A stretch of DNA of 64,000 nt from Polynucleobacter sp. MWH-Svant-W18. Its GTDB lineage: Bacteria; Pseudomonadota; Gammaproteobacteria; Burkholderiales; Burkholderiaceae. The stretch is taken from contig NZ_CP061293.1 of the NCBI RefSeq assembly GCF_018687495.1, forward strand, positions 310,001-374,000, read 5' to 3'. The notes beneath the pieces are model-generated. The model was not told the DNA's origin. It did no database searches and saw only the letters and a list, made by a program, of their open reading frames with translations. The translations under genes were made by a program, and so were the position numbers. How positions within the stretch are numbered: the stretch's first letter is position 1; each line of letters starts with the position of its first letter. Positions 34,909 to 43,452 of this stretch are shown piece after piece.

Positions 34909-35214
34909 ATGAAAACAAAATTACTCGATGAAATTCACCCTGGTGAAATTTTGCTAGAAGACTTTATGAAACCCATGGGTATCACTGCTCGCCAGCTAGC
35001 GGCAGATATTGATGTATCCCCAAGTCGTATTAGCGAAATTGTTCACGGTACCCGCCCCATTACTGCTGATACAGCCCTTCGTCTCGGACTGTTTTTCTCG
35101 ATGGAGCCGCGCTTTTGGTTGAACTTACAGTCTGAGTACGATATACGAATGGCCAAGAGAAATCTGCAAAACGTAATTGAGCCGCGTATCCGCGTCTTCC
35201 AAATGGCCGCGTAG
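34909..35214 (+). CDS. higA: HigA-type antitoxin (XRE helix-turn-helix)
   Basis: A 101-residue antitoxin. IHPGEILLEDFMKPMGIT is the typical HigA opening; ARQLAADIDVSPSRISEI is the helix-turn-helix; GLFFSMEPRFWLNLQ is the dimer region. It neutralises HigB and, as a dimer, represses the operon through the palindromes at 34596 and probably 34478. AGGAT ahead of the ATG gives a ribosome binding site, unlike the toxin. I prefer ATG 34909 over 34885 because the family starts with this segment. Confidence 0.9.
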   Translation: MKTKLLDEIHPGEILLEDFMKPMGITARQLAADIDVSPSRISEIVHGTRPITADTALRLGLFFSMEPRFWLNLQSEYDIRMAKRNLQNVIEPRIRVFQMAA

Positions 35215-35281
35215 TTGCTAAATGAAAAAGCCCCGATTGAATGGGGATCCGTATTCTCTGTATTAAGCGTGCTTAGCTCGC

Positions 35282-35653
35282 TTAAAACCGAAACTCCCGA
35301 TAGTGCCGATAGAGATTGGCAATGGAGGCAAATCCCAAAGTAACCATGAGGATGGCAAAAACGTAGTCAGTCGTTAAATAGGTAAAGATGCCAGCTTGAA
35401 TAAGAACTACTGCTCCAATAAAAGCGGCAATCGCGCCAATTACAACCAGTTTGAAGTTGGGAATAAAAGCACCTAAGGTAATGGCAATAAAGACGAGATA
35501 GAGGTCGGAGACTAGTTGATCGGCTGTCACAAACACCGTATTGGTAAATTCAGGGTTGGTAAATTTACCCAAGACAGCAATGATGAGGATAACCCCCAAA
35601 ACAACGAAGTTTAGTGTTGCCTTGCTCAGAATGGTTTTGAGTTGTTCATTCAT
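35282..35653 (-). CDS. hypothetical inner-membrane protein (four helices)
   Basis: A 123-residue protein with four evenly spaced hydrophobic segments and few charges except the C-terminal HYREFRF. No family is recognised. It is the second gene of a two-gene unit with the small membrane protein at 35683-35907 (29-base gap). The pair may form a membrane complex. The convergent gap to higA (35215-35281) holds GC-rich inverted repeats and a T-run that may end transcription from both sides. Confidence 0.65.
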   Translation of the reverse strand: MNEQLKTILSKATLNFVVLGVILIIAVLGKFTNPEFTNTVFVTADQLVSDLYLVFIAITLGAFIPNFKLVVIGAIAAFIGAVVLIQAGIFTYLTTDYVFAILMVTLGFASIANLYRHYREFRF

Positions 35654-35682
35654 CTTATTTCTTTGCTGGTCTATTTATCTGC

Positions 35683-35907
35683 TTAGCCAGCACTGCCGCT
35701 AAATACTAGGCTGATGCCGATCCACAGCAGAACAAAAGCCACCAAGATTGTTAAGCCTATTTTTTTCAAGAAATATTCCAGGCTGTCCATATAGGCTTCG
35801 TCGTTGCGACCAAAGTACTGATCAAAGCGTTTCCACACCAGGCGACCCACTACGAGTGGCAGGAGCATGGCAACAATGCCAAGAATGACGGTAAGAGTGT
35901 TATCCAT
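35683..35907 (-). CDS. hypothetical small membrane protein (two helices)
   Basis: A 74-residue protein with hydrophobic segments at about 5-22 and 53-70 joined by a charged loop (RFDQYFGRNDEAYMDSLEYF). Function unknown. It is first in the unit with the four-helix protein. The 177-base gap upstream is shared with the divergent HdeD-like gene. No clear homologue family comes to mind. Confidence 0.62.
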   Translation of the reverse strand: MDNTLTVILGIVAMLLPLVVGRLVWKRFDQYFGRNDEAYMDSLEYFLKKIGLTILVAFVLLWIGISLVFSGSAG

Positions 35908-36084
35908 TGGGGGTATTGGTTATTTTGTAAAAGGATACAGAATACCCGTATTTATAGGTGCTCAAGCTTTCGGGTTCAGCTGACCCTTACTTCTACTAGC
36001 TCAGTACCGATTTGGGCGATTTTGTCAGATTTTATTGATACAGTAGAGACTTCTTGATGTATTAACCACTGAGAGGGCATAAAT

Positions 36085-36663
36085 ATGGCTGAACTGAACA
36101 CAGCACAGATTAACGAAATTCGCACTAAGGTTTTAGGTGCGGCAGCAAATGTGCCAGGCGCACTAATTGGCATCGGTATTTTATTGATCGTGCTCGGCAT
36201 GATTGGTGTTGCAGGCCAAGTATTGTTCTCCTTTATCTCGGTTAACGTCTTAGGCATCTTTTTGTTTGCCGGTGGTGTACTCCAGGGCATTCATGCATTT
36301 CAATCCAGCGGTTGGAAGAGTGTTGGCATCCAGATCATCTTTAGTATTTTGTACATTGCTGGCGCACTTTATGTTTGGGCGTTCCCAATTCCAGCACTTG
36401 AAGCTATTACCCTTTGGCTCGCAGCGATCTTTTTTGTGACTGGCGTGCTACGTTTAATTTCAGCTTTTCAGCATCGTCAGTTTAATGAGTGGATTTGGTT
36501 GGCGCTTTCAGCGGCGATCTCCATTTTGATGAGTGTATTGATCATGAATAACTTCCCAGCAGCAAGTTTATGGTTGCCTGGTTTGTTGATCGCGATTGAG
36601 TTGCTCTTGCAAGGTTGGTCATTGTTATTCTTAGGCATTGCAGCGCGCTCGATTGTTAAGTAA
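36085..36663 (+). CDS. HdeD family (DUF308) membrane protein
   Basis: A 192-residue protein with six membrane helices made of two or three repeats of the DUF308 unit; GVLRLISAFQHRQFNEWIWL is the typical loop between repeats (family form: F..R...GW.W). E. coli HdeD is an acid-resistance membrane protein of unknown biochemistry. The preceding sequence has GAGGG as ribosome binding site. Followed 33 bases later by a small Lys-rich gene, probably in one operon with the acyltransferase. Confidence 0.82.
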   Translation: MAELNTAQINEIRTKVLGAAANVPGALIGIGILLIVLGMIGVAGQVLFSFISVNVLGIFLFAGGVLQGIHAFQSSGWKSVGIQIIFSILYIAGALYVWAFPIPALEAITLWLAAIFFVTGVLRLISAFQHRQFNEWIWLALSAAISILMSVLIMNNFPAASLWLPGLLIAIELLLQGWSLLFLGIAARSIVK

Positions 36664-36696
36664 TTTGTACGGTAATCTGGGCAGAAGGGCTTTCCA

Positions 36697-36873
36697 ATGA
36701 CCATGAAAAAGACCGATCTGTATAAAAACTTGGCTCTGGTGACTGCGCAGCGTATAAAAAACGCTGCCAAGACACCGAAGCTCACTGCAGCAGATAAAGC
36801 AAAAACCAAAAAAGAGCTGGCAAGTGCTAATCCCTTGCTAGCTTCTTTAATGGGCAAAACTAAAGCGAAGTAG
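36697..36873 (+). CDS. small basic hypothetical protein (58 residues)
   Basis: The ATG at 36697 opens a 58-residue frame ending at TAG 36871-36873, preceded by AGAAGG at a suitable distance. The product is very Lys- and Ala-rich (PKLTAADKAKTKKELASANP in the middle), with no membrane segment, and likely helical; it may bind nucleic acid or membrane surfaces. Its stop overlaps the GTG start of the acyltransferase by one base (TAGTG), which argues that it is a real coding gene coupled to its neighbour. A second ATG at 36703 is possible. Confidence 0.6.
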   Translation: MTMKKTDLYKNLALVTAQRIKNAAKTPKLTAADKAKTKKELASANPLLASLMGKTKAK

Positions 36874-37952
36874 TGCAGTCAAAAAACCATTTTCTGCTGG
36901 TCGATTTCTTAAAGACTTTTGCCGCTTTCACCATCATCTTGCATCACCTCTCGAGCTATGGCCAGATCGCAGAAGATGCGCGGTTAGTTCTGCCAGGGGC
37001 GATGAGTTTCTTATTTGAATATGGTCGCTATGCGGTACAAATCTTTTTAGTGATGGGCGGTTACCTTGCGGCGCAGTCTTTAAGCAAGACTAGTAATCTC
37101 AAAACTCCTCAGGATGTTCTGAAGACGATTATTAATCGCTACTTGCGCCTGTTCGCCCCATATATTGTGGCGCTGCTATTGACCATCGCCTGTGCATGGG
37201 TAGCGCGTTTTTGGGTGCAAGATGAATTCGTTGGCCAATCTGAAACGTTTGGTCAATTGCTAGCCCATTTATTTTTCTTGCAAGGCATCTTAGGCTTGGA
37301 CGCCATCTCTGCTGGTGTTTGGTATGTAGCGATTGATTGGCAGCTCTATGCCATCTTGGCTTTAATGCTGGGCATGTTTCCAGGCTTTCGATCTGTGATT
37401 TGGATCTTGATGGTCTTGTGCGTCACTTCCTTGCTCTACTTCAATCGCTTAGGGGAGTACGAAAACTATTTCATTTACTTTATCGGGGCCTATGGCTTAG
37501 GAGTACTTGCCCAGCTTTGTAAAAATTACCCAGATCCATTGGTGAACCGTTTTGCCAGAATCGTGTTTGTCTTTATCGGCGTGGCGATTGTGATTGCGAG
37601 TTTTCAGCAATTTTGGCTAAGAAATATCCTAGCGTATCTCGTGGCAATCGCACTCATCTTTTTTGGCGACTGGGCATACAAGGATCAAGCCCGAGATCAC
37701 AAGCCAATTGAGCCACATAAACTCTTTAATGCGATTTTGTGGAGCAGTCGCAGATCGTATTGCGCATTCTTATTGCATTTCTCATTTATTCTGTTAGCCA
37801 ACAGTCTCTACATAGGCTGGGGCATGAGCCGCTTGCATGATGGTGCTTTAGCGCTCGCACTAATGATGATGGCATTGGTAGGTAGTTGGATGGCTGCCAA
37901 TTATCTCTACCGCTGGGTAGAAGTGCCTTCACGTAAATTAAAAATTGACTGA
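36873..37952 (+). CDS. acyltransferase 3 family membrane protein
   Basis: A 359-residue protein with about ten membrane helices of the OafA/NodX type. LLVDFLKTFAAFTIILHHLS at the N-terminus carries the conserved His near the first helix, and the later RYLRLFAPYI is the family's Arg motif. These enzymes move acetyl or other acyl groups to sugars, often in O-antigen or other surface glycans. It is remote from the glycan locus, and the GTG start overlaps the small gene by one base. Substrate unknown. Confidence 0.83.
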   Translation: MQSKNHFLLVDFLKTFAAFTIILHHLSSYGQIAEDARLVLPGAMSFLFEYGRYAVQIFLVMGGYLAAQSLSKTSNLKTPQDVLKTIINRYLRLFAPYIVALLLTIACAWVARFWVQDEFVGQSETFGQLLAHLFFLQGILGLDAISAGVWYVAIDWQLYAILALMLGMFPGFRSVIWILMVLCVTSLLYFNRLGEYENYFIYFIGAYGLGVLAQLCKNYPDPLVNRFARIVFVFIGVAIVIASFQQFWLRNILAYLVAIALIFFGDWAYKDQARDHKPIEPHKLFNAILWSSRRSYCAFLLHFSFILLANSLYIGWGMSRLHDGALALALMMMALVGSWMAANYLYRWVEVPSRKLKID

Positions 37953-38077
37953 TTAAATTACGTAGATTTAATACCACTCTTAGAATAAGTTAATTGATCT
38001 ATTAAATTATGAGTGTAAAATTACAGATACGACTCACCCTATAACCGTTTGATTTATTCAAATGCTTTTGGGGCGGC

Positions 38078-38106
38078 AAGCCACCTTCGGGTGGCTTTGT
38101 CTTTTT
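38078..38106 (+). terminator. intrinsic terminator after the acyltransferase, ahead of the NYN gene
   Basis: AAGCCACC (38078-38085), loop TTCG, GGTGGCTT (38090-38097), then TGTCTTTTT. The UUCG-capped 8-base stem plus T-rich tail is a textbook terminator. It lies inside the 5' part of the longest frame of the NYN gene, which argues against the ATG at 38062 as the real start. Confidence 0.8.
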
Positions 38107-38121
38107 AAGGATGGCAAAAAT

Positions 38122-38778
38122 ATTAAAACTATTGTTTATATTGATGGTTATAACCTTTACTATGGGTTGTTACGAGGCTCAAATCTAAAATGGCTCAATA
38201 TCGTAAATTTATTTGCAAGCTATGTTTTAGATAAAACCGCTCTTCTGGTTGAGGTGCGGTATTACACTGCGCCTGTTTTGGGCAGGATGTCAGATGACCC
38301 TAGGTCTACTCAGCGACAGCGTCAATACCTGCAGGCCTTAAAAATAATGCATCCTAAGACCTTGATTGTCATTGAAGGGAAAATATTGGCTAGCAAACCA
38401 CATCAAAGATTGGTAAAGCCGATTCCTCAGGCGCCTGAATTACAAATTGTTCAGGTTTATGACTTTAATGAAAAAAAGACGGATGTTAACTTGGCCTCCG
38501 ATCTCATAACAGGGGCATGGACAAGCGCCTATGATCAAGCAGTAATTTGTTCCAATGATTCTGATTTAGAGGGAGCATTGGCGGCAGTTAAGCGGCATCA
38601 CCCCAAATTGCGAATAGGAATTGTGGCACCAATTCGAAGCGGGGATCATCGTCATATCTCTGGCGATTTAGCAAGAAATGCTGATTGGAAAAAAATTCTC
38701 AGCGTGCATCATATTGCCGCCTCACAACTACCATTAAGCATTCCAAATTCAAAGCTTACAAAACCAGAGTCTTGGTAG
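38122..38778 (+). CDS. NYN-domain (PIN-like) ribonuclease, probable ATT start
   Basis: A protein of about 218 residues with the NYN/LabA fold: TIVYIDGYNLYYG (first Asp), KKTDVNLASDLI and SNDSDLEGAL supply the acidic metal-binding set. NYN proteins are predicted RNases. The frame opens at ATG 38062, but that start lies upstream of a strong terminator hairpin. No ATG, GTG or TTG occurs in frame between the hairpin and the domain. The best-placed start is ATT at 38122, ten bases after AAGGA, giving the family's usual opening (Lys-Thr-Ile-Val-Tyr). ATG 38111 is out of frame. A sequence error or frameshift is the alternative. Confidence 0.75.
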   Translation: MKTIVYIDGYNLYYGLLRGSNLKWLNIVNLFASYVLDKTALLVEVRYYTAPVLGRMSDDPRSTQRQRQYLQALKIMHPKTLIVIEGKILASKPHQRLVKPIPQAPELQIVQVYDFNEKKTDVNLASDLITGAWTSAYDQAVICSNDSDLEGALAAVKRHHPKLRIGIVAPIRSGDHRHISGDLARNADWKKILSVHHIAASQLPLSIPNSKLTKPESW

Positions 38779-38786
38779 AGTTAACC

Positions 38787-39314
38787 TTAAAGCCCCATAT
38801 CTTTTAACACCCGAAAGATTTCGCGATACGCTTTAGGCGGTTTGTTTTGCTCTTTTTCTCTGCGCGCATTCCGAATTAGGGTCCGCATATTCTGAATATC
38901 CATATCAGGATATTGCTCAATCATCTTAGTAAAAGCTTCGTCGTTAGAAATTAGGCGATCACGATAGCTTTCTAAAAAATGGAGCTTGGCAGTTTCTGCT
39001 TTGCTGACCCCTTGAATCGCATCTAACCTTTTTTGAATGGCATCGAGTTCTTCTTCATCCAAGAAGCGCATGAGTTTGCCAAGGTATTGCTTATGACGAC
39101 GAATCGCTTCAAAACTTTTGATCTTATTGGTTTCAGCAATCGCTACTTTGATCGCTTCATCCAGAGGAATGGTTTTTAGGGCATCGCTACTTAAAGCCGC
39201 TAGGACTTCCGCCAATTTCTGGCGCTCAGTCATTTGGCGCTTGAGCTCAGACTTGCTAGGGCCCTCATCGACCTCATCTAGCTTGGGCGTGCGATTCTTC
39301 TCATTAATATGCAT
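38787..39314 (-). CDS. darP: dual-action ribosomal maturation protein DarP (YjgA/DUF615)
   Basis: A 175-residue basic, all-helical protein of the DUF615 family. PSKSELKRQMTERQKLAEVL is the N-terminal signature, RRHKQYLGKLMR the central helix and KAYREIFRVLKDMG the C-terminal one. DarP associates with 50S precursors and helps peptidyl-transferase centre maturation. The length is usual for the family. It is convergent with the NYN gene, only 8 bases apart. Confidence 0.9.
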   Translation of the reverse strand: MHINEKNRTPKLDEVDEGPSKSELKRQMTERQKLAEVLAALSSDALKTIPLDEAIKVAIAETNKIKSFEAIRRHKQYLGKLMRFLDEEELDAIQKRLDAIQGVSKAETAKLHFLESYRDRLISNDEAFTKMIEQYPDMDIQNMRTLIRNARREKEQNKPPKAYREIFRVLKDMGL

Positions 39315-39465
39315 CTGCTCATTTTAGACGGGTATTGAGCTATGCTGGCTAGAGGCTCGATTTTTGGGTTTGGTAAATAATACGCATTAGAGAAGCCCTA
39401 AATAAATACAAAATAGGTATTCAATAGGGCATCCAGCGAATATCGTTTTATCTGACGTAAACCAT

Positions 39466-41091
39466 ATGACACAAGCAAATACCTACGACTACATCATCAT
39501 TGGGGCAGGCAGTGCCGGCTGTATGCTGGCCAAGCGACTGACTGAGAATCCCAACAAAAAGGTGCTGCTTATTGAGGCAGGTAAAAACGATCACTACATC
39601 TGGATTCATATTCCAGTAGGGTATTTGTATTGCATTGATAACCCCAGAGCCGATTGGCGTTTTAAAACGGTTGCGGAAGAAGGGCTGAATGGCCGCTCAC
39701 TGCTTTACCCCCGTGGCAGAGTGCTAGGCGGCTGTTCTTCAATCAACGGCATGATTTATATGCGCGGCCAGGTGGGCGATTATCACTCTTGGGTTCAAGC
39801 TACTGGAGATGAGTCTTGGTCTTGGCAAAATGCATTGAGACGCTATAAAAAGTTTGAGGATTATCACAGCGGTGCTAATGAGTGGCATGGCAAAGGTGGT
39901 GAGTGGACGGTCTCGAAGCAACGCCTGCGCTGGCCCATCATGGATAGATTTAGAGAAGCTGCGGTGCAAGCTGGCATTCCCTCATCAGATGACTTTAATC
40001 GTGGCGACAACTTTGGTGTTGGTTACTTTGATGTGAGTCAGCGCGCGGGCTGGAGACTGAATACCTCCAAAGCATTTTTAAAGGATGCGGTGAAGCGTAG
40101 CAATCTCACGGTGATTACTGAGGCAGTCGTCACCAAACTCAAGATGGATCCTCAAACGAAAAATTGTTTGGGCGTGGAGTACCTCAAAGACGGCGCTGCT
40201 GCGCAAGCTCTTTGCGCCAATGATGATGCCAGTGAAGTCTTGTTGTGTGCTGGAGCAATTGGCAGCGTGCAAATCCTAGAACGCTCGGGTATTGGCTCCG
40301 CTAGCCGTCTATCTGCATTAGGCATTCCAGTGGTTGCCGATTTACCGGGCGTTGGTGAGAATCTACAAGACCACCTTCAGTTGCGCATGGTTTATAAAGT
40401 CAATGGCATCAAGACACTCAATACCAAGGCTAACTCTTGGTTTGGCAAGATGATGATTGGCTTGGAATACTTATTGAAGCGGTCGGGTCCCATGTCAATG
40501 GCGCCTTCCCAATTAGGCGCATTTGCTTACAGTTCGCCCGAACAACCGAGTGCCAATGTGGAATATCACGTACAACCTCTTTCGCTTGAAAAGTTTGGCG
40601 AAGACTTGCATGCGTTTAACGCCTTTACTGCCAGCGTATGTAATTTACGACCCACTTCAAGAGGTAGTGTGCATATTAATTCTGTAGATCCAGAAGCGCC
40701 ACCAGTAATTCACCCCAATTATTTATCCACAGAAGAAGATCGCAAAGTTGCGGCAGAGTCTTTGCGCTTAACTCGCAAGATTGTGGAAAGTCCTGCATTA
40801 GCACCCTATTCTCCTGAGGAATACAAACCGGGTGTGCAATATCAAACTGATGCAGACTTGGTAAAAGCAGCGGGTGATATTGGTACTACGATTTTTCATC
40901 CAGTAGGCACTTGTAAAATGGGGCGTGATGATGATCCTATGGCTGTGCTCGATTCTCAATTGCGAGTGAGAGGCATTGGCCATTTGCGTGTGGTGGATGC
41001 TTCTGCAATGCCGACCATTACTTCAGGTAACACCGCCGCTCCAACCATGATGATTGCGCAGCGCGTTGCGGAGTTGCTCACTGGTGAATAG
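39466..41091 (+). CDS. GMC-family FAD oxidoreductase (choline dehydrogenase-like)
   Basis: A 541-residue flavoprotein. YIIIGAGSAGCMLAKRL is the ADP-binding loop, LYPRGRVLGGCSSINGMIYM the first GMC signature, LCAGAIGSVQILERSGIG the second, and HPVGTCKMG with ITSGNTAAPTMMIA forms the catalytic His/Asn C-terminus. The family oxidises alcohols such as choline or aliphatic and polyethylene-glycol alcohols. Its end overlaps the transporter start by 8 bases. Substrate not readable. Confidence 0.88.
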   Translation: MTQANTYDYIIIGAGSAGCMLAKRLTENPNKKVLLIEAGKNDHYIWIHIPVGYLYCIDNPRADWRFKTVAEEGLNGRSLLYPRGRVLGGCSSINGMIYMRGQVGDYHSWVQATGDESWSWQNALRRYKKFEDYHSGANEWHGKGGEWTVSKQRLRWPIMDRFREAAVQAGIPSSDDFNRGDNFGVGYFDVSQRAGWRLNTSKAFLKDAVKRSNLTVITEAVVTKLKMDPQTKNCLGVEYLKDGAAAQALCANDDASEVLLCAGAIGSVQILERSGIGSASRLSALGIPVVADLPGVGENLQDHLQLRMVYKVNGIKTLNTKANSWFGKMMIGLEYLLKRSGPMSMAPSQLGAFAYSSPEQPSANVEYHVQPLSLEKFGEDLHAFNAFTASVCNLRPTSRGSVHINSVDPEAPPVIHPNYLSTEEDRKVAAESLRLTRKIVESPALAPYSPEEYKPGVQYQTDADLVKAAGDIGTTIFHPVGTCKMGRDDDPMAVLDSQLRVRGIGHLRVVDASAMPTITSGNTAAPTMMIAQRVAELLTGE

Positions 41092-41992
41092 CTCACACAA
41101 AAGTCATCAGCTACCTCTCAGCCATCTTTTATTAGCACTAGCTATTGTGGCGGTGTGGGGTACAAACTTTGTGGTCATTAAAGTCTCCTTAAGAGAATTT
41201 CCACCATTTCTGTTTGCGGCGCTGCGTTATATCTTTGCTTTATTACCGCTCGTATTTTTTGTCCCGCGACCTAAAGCCTCTTGGAAAAATCTCTGTCTGT
41301 ATGGTTGCGCCATTGGGGTGGGGCAGTTCGGTGTGATGTATTTCGCGATTGACGGCAAGATTTCACCGGGCTTGGCCTCTTTAGTCATTCAGACCCAAGT
41401 ATTTTTTACTATTGGCTTTGCGATGTTTTTTGCCAAAGAGGGTTTGAGGCTCTATCAAGCGGTAGCCGTAGCCATTGCCATGACGGGTTTGGGGATTATT
41501 GCGCTGCACACGGATGCTAATACAACTTTCGTCGGTTTGGCCTTGGTGCTGTTTTCAGGATTTTCCTGGGGCGTAGCCAATACCGTGAGCCGCCGCGCAG
41601 GTGCGATCAATATGTTCTCTTATGTGGTTTGGGCCAGCGCCTTTTCGATACCGCCACTTCTCTTGATTTCCTGGTTCTTCGAGGGTGGCACAGAGGGCAT
41701 GGCTAGCGCAATGACTTCTGCCACCGCCTGGGGTTGGGCAGGAGTCCTGTGGCAGTCTTGGGCCAATACGCTCTTTGGATATGCCGCTTGGGGTTGGTTG
41801 CTTTCAAAACACCCGGCTGCGGTAGTCGCACCAGCACCCCTATTGGTGCCCATCTTTGGAATGGGGGCTTCCGCCTTTTTCTTGAGTGAGCCACTGCCCC
41901 TATGGAAGATGATGGCTGCAGGGTTAGTGATCACTGGCTTGATTATTAACTTGTTTTGGCCCAGCCTGAAAAAGGGCCTTGCCAAAGCATAA
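41084..41992 (+). CDS. EamA/DMT-family transporter
   Basis: A 302-residue protein with ten membrane helices made of two EamA repeats; the first has VAVWGTNFVVIKVSL and the second FSGFSWGVANTVSRRAG. Members export amino acids or metabolites (RhaT/YdcZ/PecM types). I use GTG 41084, which overlaps the GMC stop; the TTG at 41054 would add residues with no support. Possible export partner of the oxidoreductase product or an amino-acid exporter. Confidence 0.85.
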   Translation: MNSSHKSHQLPLSHLLLALAIVAVWGTNFVVIKVSLREFPPFLFAALRYIFALLPLVFFVPRPKASWKNLCLYGCAIGVGQFGVMYFAIDGKISPGLASLVIQTQVFFTIGFAMFFAKEGLRLYQAVAVAIAMTGLGIIALHTDANTTFVGLALVLFSGFSWGVANTVSRRAGAINMFSYVVWASAFSIPPLLLISWFFEGGTEGMASAMTSATAWGWAGVLWQSWANTLFGYAAWGWLLSKHPAAVVAPAPLLVPIFGMGASAFFLSEPLPLWKMMAAGLVITGLIINLFWPSLKKGLAKA

Positions 41993-42126
41993 GCCCTGGG
42001 TAATGTAAAACCCTAATAGATACCCCTTTTTTTGCCCTAGCAATCACAGTAAGATAGTTCTTCGTTATTTGTAGTGCCTATAAAAAAGTATTTATTTAAT
42101 TAGTAATTTTTAGTCATGGAGACTTT

Positions 42127-43311
42127 ATGAATATTCGTCATCACATCTTTGCGGTAGCTGCTGCTGCAATGCTCACAACCGGCGCTTACGCTGCCGATAT
42201 CAAATTAGGTGTAGCAGGTCCGTTTACAGGCGGTTCATCCTCAATGGGTGTCAGTATGCGTGACGGCGTGCGTCTTGCAACAAAAGAAATCAATGCTGCT
42301 GGCGGTATCGATGGCAACAAGATTGTTTTGATTGAGCGTGACGATGAAGCAAAAAATGAGCGTGGTGTGCAAATTGCGCAAGAGCTGATTAATAACGAAA
42401 AAGTGGTTGCCACTTTGGGCTACATCAATACTGGTGTTGCATTGGCTTCCCAACGTTTCTATCAAGATGCCAAGATTCCGGTGATGAATAACGTTGCTAC
42501 TGGTTCTATCTTGACCAAGCAATTCCCCAATGCCCCAGAAAACTATGTTTTCCGTAATGCTGCAGCTGACAACATTCAAGCACCAATGATTGCTAAAGAA
42601 GCAGTTGAGAAGCGCGGCTTGAAGAAAGTCGCAATTTTGGCTGACTCTACTAACTACGGCCAATTGGGTCGTGAAGATTTGGAGAAGGCATTAAAAGGTT
42701 ATGGCGTGACTCCAGTTGCTGTTGAGAAATTCAATATTGGCGACGTGGATATGACCTCACAATTGCTAAAAGCAAAAAATGCTGGTGCTGAAGTAATTTT
42801 GACTTACGCAATCGGACCTGAGTTGGCGCAAATTGCAAACGGTATGGCGAAGTTAGGTTGGAAAAAACCAATGATCGGTAGCTGGACATTGTCTATGGCT
42901 AGCTTTATTGATACAGCAGGCAAGAATGGTGATGGCGCAACAATGCCACAAACCTATATTCAGTCACCATCCACCACTGCTAAGCGTAAGGCATTCCAAG
43001 AGGCTTACTTAAAAGAGTTCAAGCCAAAAAATAACAACATCCTTTCTCCAGTTTCTGCTGCTCAAGGTTACGACTCTGTATACCTTTTGGCTGCAGCGAT
43101 CAAGCAAGCTAAGAGCACTGAAGGACCAAAGATTTTGGCAGCCTTGCAAGATCTCAAAACCCCAGTTGATGGTGTTGTGATCACTTACAACAAGCCATTC
43201 TCTGCAACTGACCACGAAGCCATCAAGGCAAAAGACGTTGTTATGGGCGTGGTTGAGAACGGTCGCGTTGAGTTCTTGAATGCTGAGGACGCAACTCCTA
43301 AGAAGAAGTAA
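42127..43311 (+). CDS. livK: branched-chain amino acid ABC transporter, periplasmic binding protein
   Basis: A 394-residue type I periplasmic binding protein with a signal peptide (cleavage after about residue 22, GAYA/ADIKLG). KLGVAGPFTGGSSSMGVSM is the family opening and VVATLGYINTGVALA covers the ligand-binding segment. It delivers Leu/Ile/Val or related acids or amides to the LivHMGF permease encoded next. A clear ribosome binding site GGAGA precedes it. A hairpin in the following gap probably raises its expression over the permease genes. Codon choice is the most regular in the window, suggesting high expression. Confidence 0.88.
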   Translation: MNIRHHIFAVAAAAMLTTGAYAADIKLGVAGPFTGGSSSMGVSMRDGVRLATKEINAAGGIDGNKIVLIERDDEAKNERGVQIAQELINNEKVVATLGYINTGVALASQRFYQDAKIPVMNNVATGSILTKQFPNAPENYVFRNAAADNIQAPMIAKEAVEKRGLKKVAILADSTNYGQLGREDLEKALKGYGVTPVAVEKFNIGDVDMTSQLLKAKNAGAEVILTYAIGPELAQIANGMAKLGWKKPMIGSWTLSMASFIDTAGKNGDGATMPQTYIQSPSTTAKRKAFQEAYLKEFKPKNNNILSPVSAAQGYDSVYLLAAAIKQAKSTEGPKILAALQDLKTPVDGVVITYNKPFSATDHEAIKAKDVVMGVVENGRVEFLNAEDATPKKK

Positions 43312-43370
43312 GTAACTTGCTGAGCGGGCAAAATTGCATCAATATTTTGCACTGCAACATTTGTTAAAAC

Positions 43371-43397
43371 AAAGCGCCGCCCACAAAGCGGCGTTTT
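43371..43397 (+). terminator. intergenic hairpin between livK and livH (partial terminator)
   Basis: AAAGCGCCGC, a short loop CCACAAA, then GCGGCGTTTT forms a stem of six GC pairs plus flanking G-T and A-T pairs, followed by a short T-run. The downstream genes lack another evident promoter, so this may be a leaky terminator or an mRNA-stabilising 3' end for livK. Confidence 0.6.
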
Positions 43398-43452
43398 GCT
43401 TACAATGTCGGATTCGTTAATAAAACAGTATTAAGTATATTTAGGCCAAAAA

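Noticed and set aside
35215..35281. Terminators between higA and the convergent membrane gene
   Set aside because: Short inverted repeats (CCCC/GGGG and AAGCG/CGCTT) are present but the stems are too short to call with confidence.
37953..38078. Possible small RNA ending at the UUCG terminator
   Set aside because: The region could encode an sRNA with its own terminator, but no promoter or conserved structure could be shown, so only the terminator is listed.
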